Shown here: piece after piece, positions 60,272 to 62,107 of the stretch
Layout of the letters: each line of letters begins with the position of its first letter
Position numbering within the stretch: position 1 is the first letter of the stretch
Source of the DNA: an uncultured Candidatus Saccharibacteria bacterium
GTDB taxonomy: Bacteria > Patescibacteriota > Saccharimonadia > Saccharimonadales > Saccharimonadaceae
DNA length: 62,107 nucleotides
Assembly: GCA_948435375.1 (NCBI GenBank)
Contig: CAOJGQ010000003.1
Span: 1-62,107, forward strand
Direction: 5' to 3'
Position numbers and translations under genes: made by a program
Notes under the pieces: model-generated
The model's database searches: none
Told to the model about the DNA's origin: nothing
What the model saw: only the letters and a program-made list of their open reading frames with translations

Positions 60272-61615
60272 TTACTTAAGCATTTTTTTGCGCTTGAGGA
60301 GCGAATGATAAGTAACGGCAAAGCGGTGCGCCTCGTCATCAATCCGCGCGATTAGCTTTGCTACATGCGAATCGGGCGCTAGCTGAAGAGTTTTATATTG
60401 TTCACCGTCGGGTAGAATAATATTCACGGCGGCGTTGCGTGTATGATCGCCAGACTTATCACGACCAATAACTGGAATTTGGTGGGCCGCAAGCAGGTCC
60501 TTCACAGCACTGATTTGCCCCAAACCACCATCGAGAATCACCAGATCAGGAAAAGCCCATTCTTGGTGCTTGAGGCGACGTTCAATCACCTCGTGGAGGT
60601 TAGCGGGGTCGTCGTTGCGCTGATGGCGGAGCTTGAATTTGCGATACTCTGAACGATCAGAAACGCCGTTGACAAAAACCACCATCGAGCCGACCACGTT
60701 CGTGCCAGACTGGTGCGAAATATCATAACCTTCAATACGGCGAGGTGGATTAGGCAAGCGCAACATCATCTGAAGGTCAACCAGCGCCTGGTCGGAAGAA
60801 ATATTGAGAAATTCTTTGTCAGAAAAGACGATTTTTTTCTGCAATTCGCGCAAACCAAAAAGTTGTTTACGTAGCTCGGCGGCTTCTTCAAATTTTTCAT
60901 CTTTGGCGGCTGCTAGCATTTGTTTTTCCAGATCTTTGATTAATTTATGTCGACCGCCTTCAAGATAGAGACGAAGTTTGCGCAGGTTTTTCTTGTATTC
61001 TTGGGGCGTAGTTCTGCCAATTTCAATACCCGGCGTGAGGCCCAAATCAGTATGGAGGGACTTCTTACCATCATAGGGTCTATCATAATAAGGAAAAACT
61101 TTGCGCAAAATTCGCAGAGCTTTTTCGACTGCGACTTTGCCATAAAACGGACCGATATAAGTTGCTTTATCATCTTGCGGAACGCGAGTAAAACTGATGT
61201 ATGGCACTTTCGACTTAAAATCAATTCGGACGTAGCTCACGGTTTTATCGTCGCGCAAAAGGATATTCCACTTTGGCTTGTAGCGTTTAATCATCTCGGA
61301 CTCGAGAAAAAGCGCGTCCATTTCAGTATCAACTACAATCCAATCCGTATCGGCAATTTCCGCTACCAAAGCTTCAGTTTTCGGATCTTTAGGGCTTTTG
61401 TGAAAATACTGGCGGACACGATTTTTGAGCACCGCAGCTTTACCAACGTAAATAACTTCTCCGTCGGCACTTTTGTGAAAATAAACTCCTGGAGCAGCTG
61501 GCAAAGTTTTGAGCTTTTCCATCAAGGTAACACGCATTTCCGGCGTAACGCTAGGATCAAGCCGACCAGAAGACGTTGGCGTTAAGTGTGTTGATGGAGG
61601 ACTTTGCTGTGTCAT
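60272..61615 (-). CDS. uvrC: Excinuclease ABC subunit C, short form
   Basis: GIY-YIG nuclease (about 38-125: PGVYFHKSADGEVIYVGKA), UVR domain that binds UvrB (about 225-265: AAKDEKFEEAAELRKQL) and the RNase-H-like nuclease (RIEGYDISHQSGTNVVGSMVVF, and LVILDGGLGQISA). It ends at KRKKMLK, where the tandem helix-hairpin-helix domain normally begins, and it lacks the usual cysteine cluster. 447 aa against about 600. No frameshifted HhH remnant was seen downstream. Confidence 0.93.
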   Translation of the reverse strand: MTQQSPPSTHLTPTSSGRLDPSVTPEMRVTLMEKLKTLPAAPGVYFHKSADGEVIYVGKAAVLKNRVRQYFHKSPKDPKTEALVAEIADTDWIVVDTEMDALFLESEMIKRYKPKWNILLRDDKTVSYVRIDFKSKVPYISFTRVPQDDKATYIGPFYGKVAVEKALRILRKVFPYYDRPYDGKKSLHTDLGLTPGIEIGRTTPQEYKKNLRKLRLYLEGGRHKLIKDLEKQMLAAAKDEKFEEAAELRKQLFGLRELQKKIVFSDKEFLNISSDQALVDLQMMLRLPNPPRRIEGYDISHQSGTNVVGSMVVFVNGVSDRSEYRKFKLRHQRNDDPANLHEVIERRLKHQEWAFPDLVILDGGLGQISAVKDLLAAHQIPVIGRDKSGDHTRNAAVNIILPDGEQYKTLQLAPDSHVAKLIARIDDEAHRFAVTYHSLLKRKKMLK

Positions 61616-61645
61616 TATGGTGAAACCGTGAGTTTAAATTTAGAT

Positions 61646-62062
61646 TTAGATTTGGAAATCAATAGACTGGTAATCATTATAATAGCGTAGCGACTGGGCG
61701 GTAAATTTGATGACAGAAAAGTCTGGGTCGGTATTGCTTTCATAGAAAATAATGTCCATGTCGCGCCAGATTTCGTTTTTGAGCTCCTGGTCATGCAGAA
61801 CTTCGGCAGTACCAATGAACGATACGCCGCGATAAGTTGGTCGGTCGTAAAAATAAAGACATGCTTTGGGGTTAAGTTTAAGAGCTTGAACCTTTTTCGA
61901 GCGAGTATTGGTGGTCAAATAAAATTCCCGTAATCCCTGGCGTTTGCGTGGATTAAGCATGGCACGAGTGCTCGGAAAACCGGCATCATCAATGAAACTC
62001 AAAAAACAAACATCTTGCTTGTCGATGAGATTTTCACTAATAATTTTTTCGGTATTTTCCAT
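61646..62062 (-). CDS. Pyridoxamine 5'-phosphate oxidase-like flavin-binding protein
   Basis: 138 aa split-barrel of the general stress protein 26 type: SFIDDAGFPSTRAML, REFYLTTNTRSKKVQALKLNPKACLYFYD, and FIGTAEVLHD. It probably binds FMN or another flavin; the substrate is unknown. ATG 62062 has GGAG 6-7 nt upstream; TATAAT lies about 30 nt upstream at the window end. Confidence 0.88.
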   Translation of the reverse strand: MENTEKIISENLIDKQDVCFLSFIDDAGFPSTRAMLNPRKRQGLREFYLTTNTRSKKVQALKLNPKACLYFYDRPTYRGVSFIGTAEVLHDQELKNEIWRDMDIIFYESNTDPDFSVIKFTAQSLRYYNDYQSIDFQI

Positions 62063-62107
62063 GTTACGCTCCAATTTAATACTACAGATAATTATAACAT
62101 AGAGTAT

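Noticed and set aside
1-62107. Recoded TGA (Gracilibacteria-type code)
   Set aside because: Conserved proteins end at TGA, TAA or TAG where family lengths predict, and no in-frame TGA interrupts any of them.
1-62107. CRISPR array or insertion sequence
   Set aside because: No regularly spaced direct repeats of 24-40 nt, no cas-like genes, no transposase frames and no paired terminal inverted repeats were found.

Overview
The window looks like a chromosomal segment of a Candidatus Saccharibacteria (TM7, Candidate Phyla Radiation) bacterium. I infer this from the compact, almost gap-free layout, the many short CPR-type membrane proteins with disordered Ala/Pro/Asn-rich tails, an anaerobic class III ribonucleotide reductase, a patchy central metabolism, and surface and cell-wall proteins of Gram-positive type. 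TGA behaves as a normal stop, which argues against Gracilibacteria and Absconditabacteria. No rRNA gene is present to settle the taxonomy.

Layout. Positions 1-5.4 kb: inorganic pyrophosphatase and three uncharacterised genes, two of them membrane proteins. 5.4-10.7 kb: a minus-strand block with nrdD-nrdG behind two NrdR boxes, then folA, a 37-codon bridging ORF, iscS and iscU. 10.9-17.4 kb: rarA, recO, a minimal two-component pair, a membrane protein, xseA-xseB and an LPG-synthase-like flippase. 17.5-20.6 kb: a TRM11-like methyltransferase with rpmA, then a gene-free kilobase holding a strong minus-strand promoter for a structured RNA of about 580 nt and, divergently, a long folded 5' leader ahead of an orphan gene. 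20.8-25.3 kb: a glycolysis neighbourhood, with a degenerate PfkB-type kinase fused to class I fructose-bisphosphate aldolase facing pyk-pgk. 25.4-29.3 kb: SPFH protein, four tRNAs (Glu, Arg, Lys, Val), an orphan gene and a methyltransferase. 29.4-35.1 kb: a surface-protein cluster of secreted beta-proteins and DUF916-like membrane proteins that resembles Firmicute WxL/csc clusters. 35.1-41.9 kb: uvrA, exonuclease I and two orphan genes. 42-47.4 kb: trxB, an FKBP-type isomerase, pheT and pheS. 47.5-62.1 kb: aquaporin, LTA-synthase-like protein, metG, rsmA with an RpfB-like muralytic protein, uvrD, a peptide-binding protein, secG, a small membrane protein, a short uvrC and a flavin-binding protein.

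Gene expression shows two styles. Many housekeeping genes have a -10 hexamer ending 6 or 7 nt before the start codon, so their mRNAs should be leaderless. Other genes (operon-internal, surface and orphan genes) have clear Shine-Dalgarno sites, and several of these have long leaders. DNA repair (uvrA, uvrC, uvrD, recO, rarA, xseAB, exonuclease I) is well represented. The strongest candidates for undescribed biology are the 580-nt RNA, the kinase-aldolase fusion, the csc-like surface cluster and the leaderless promoter architecture.
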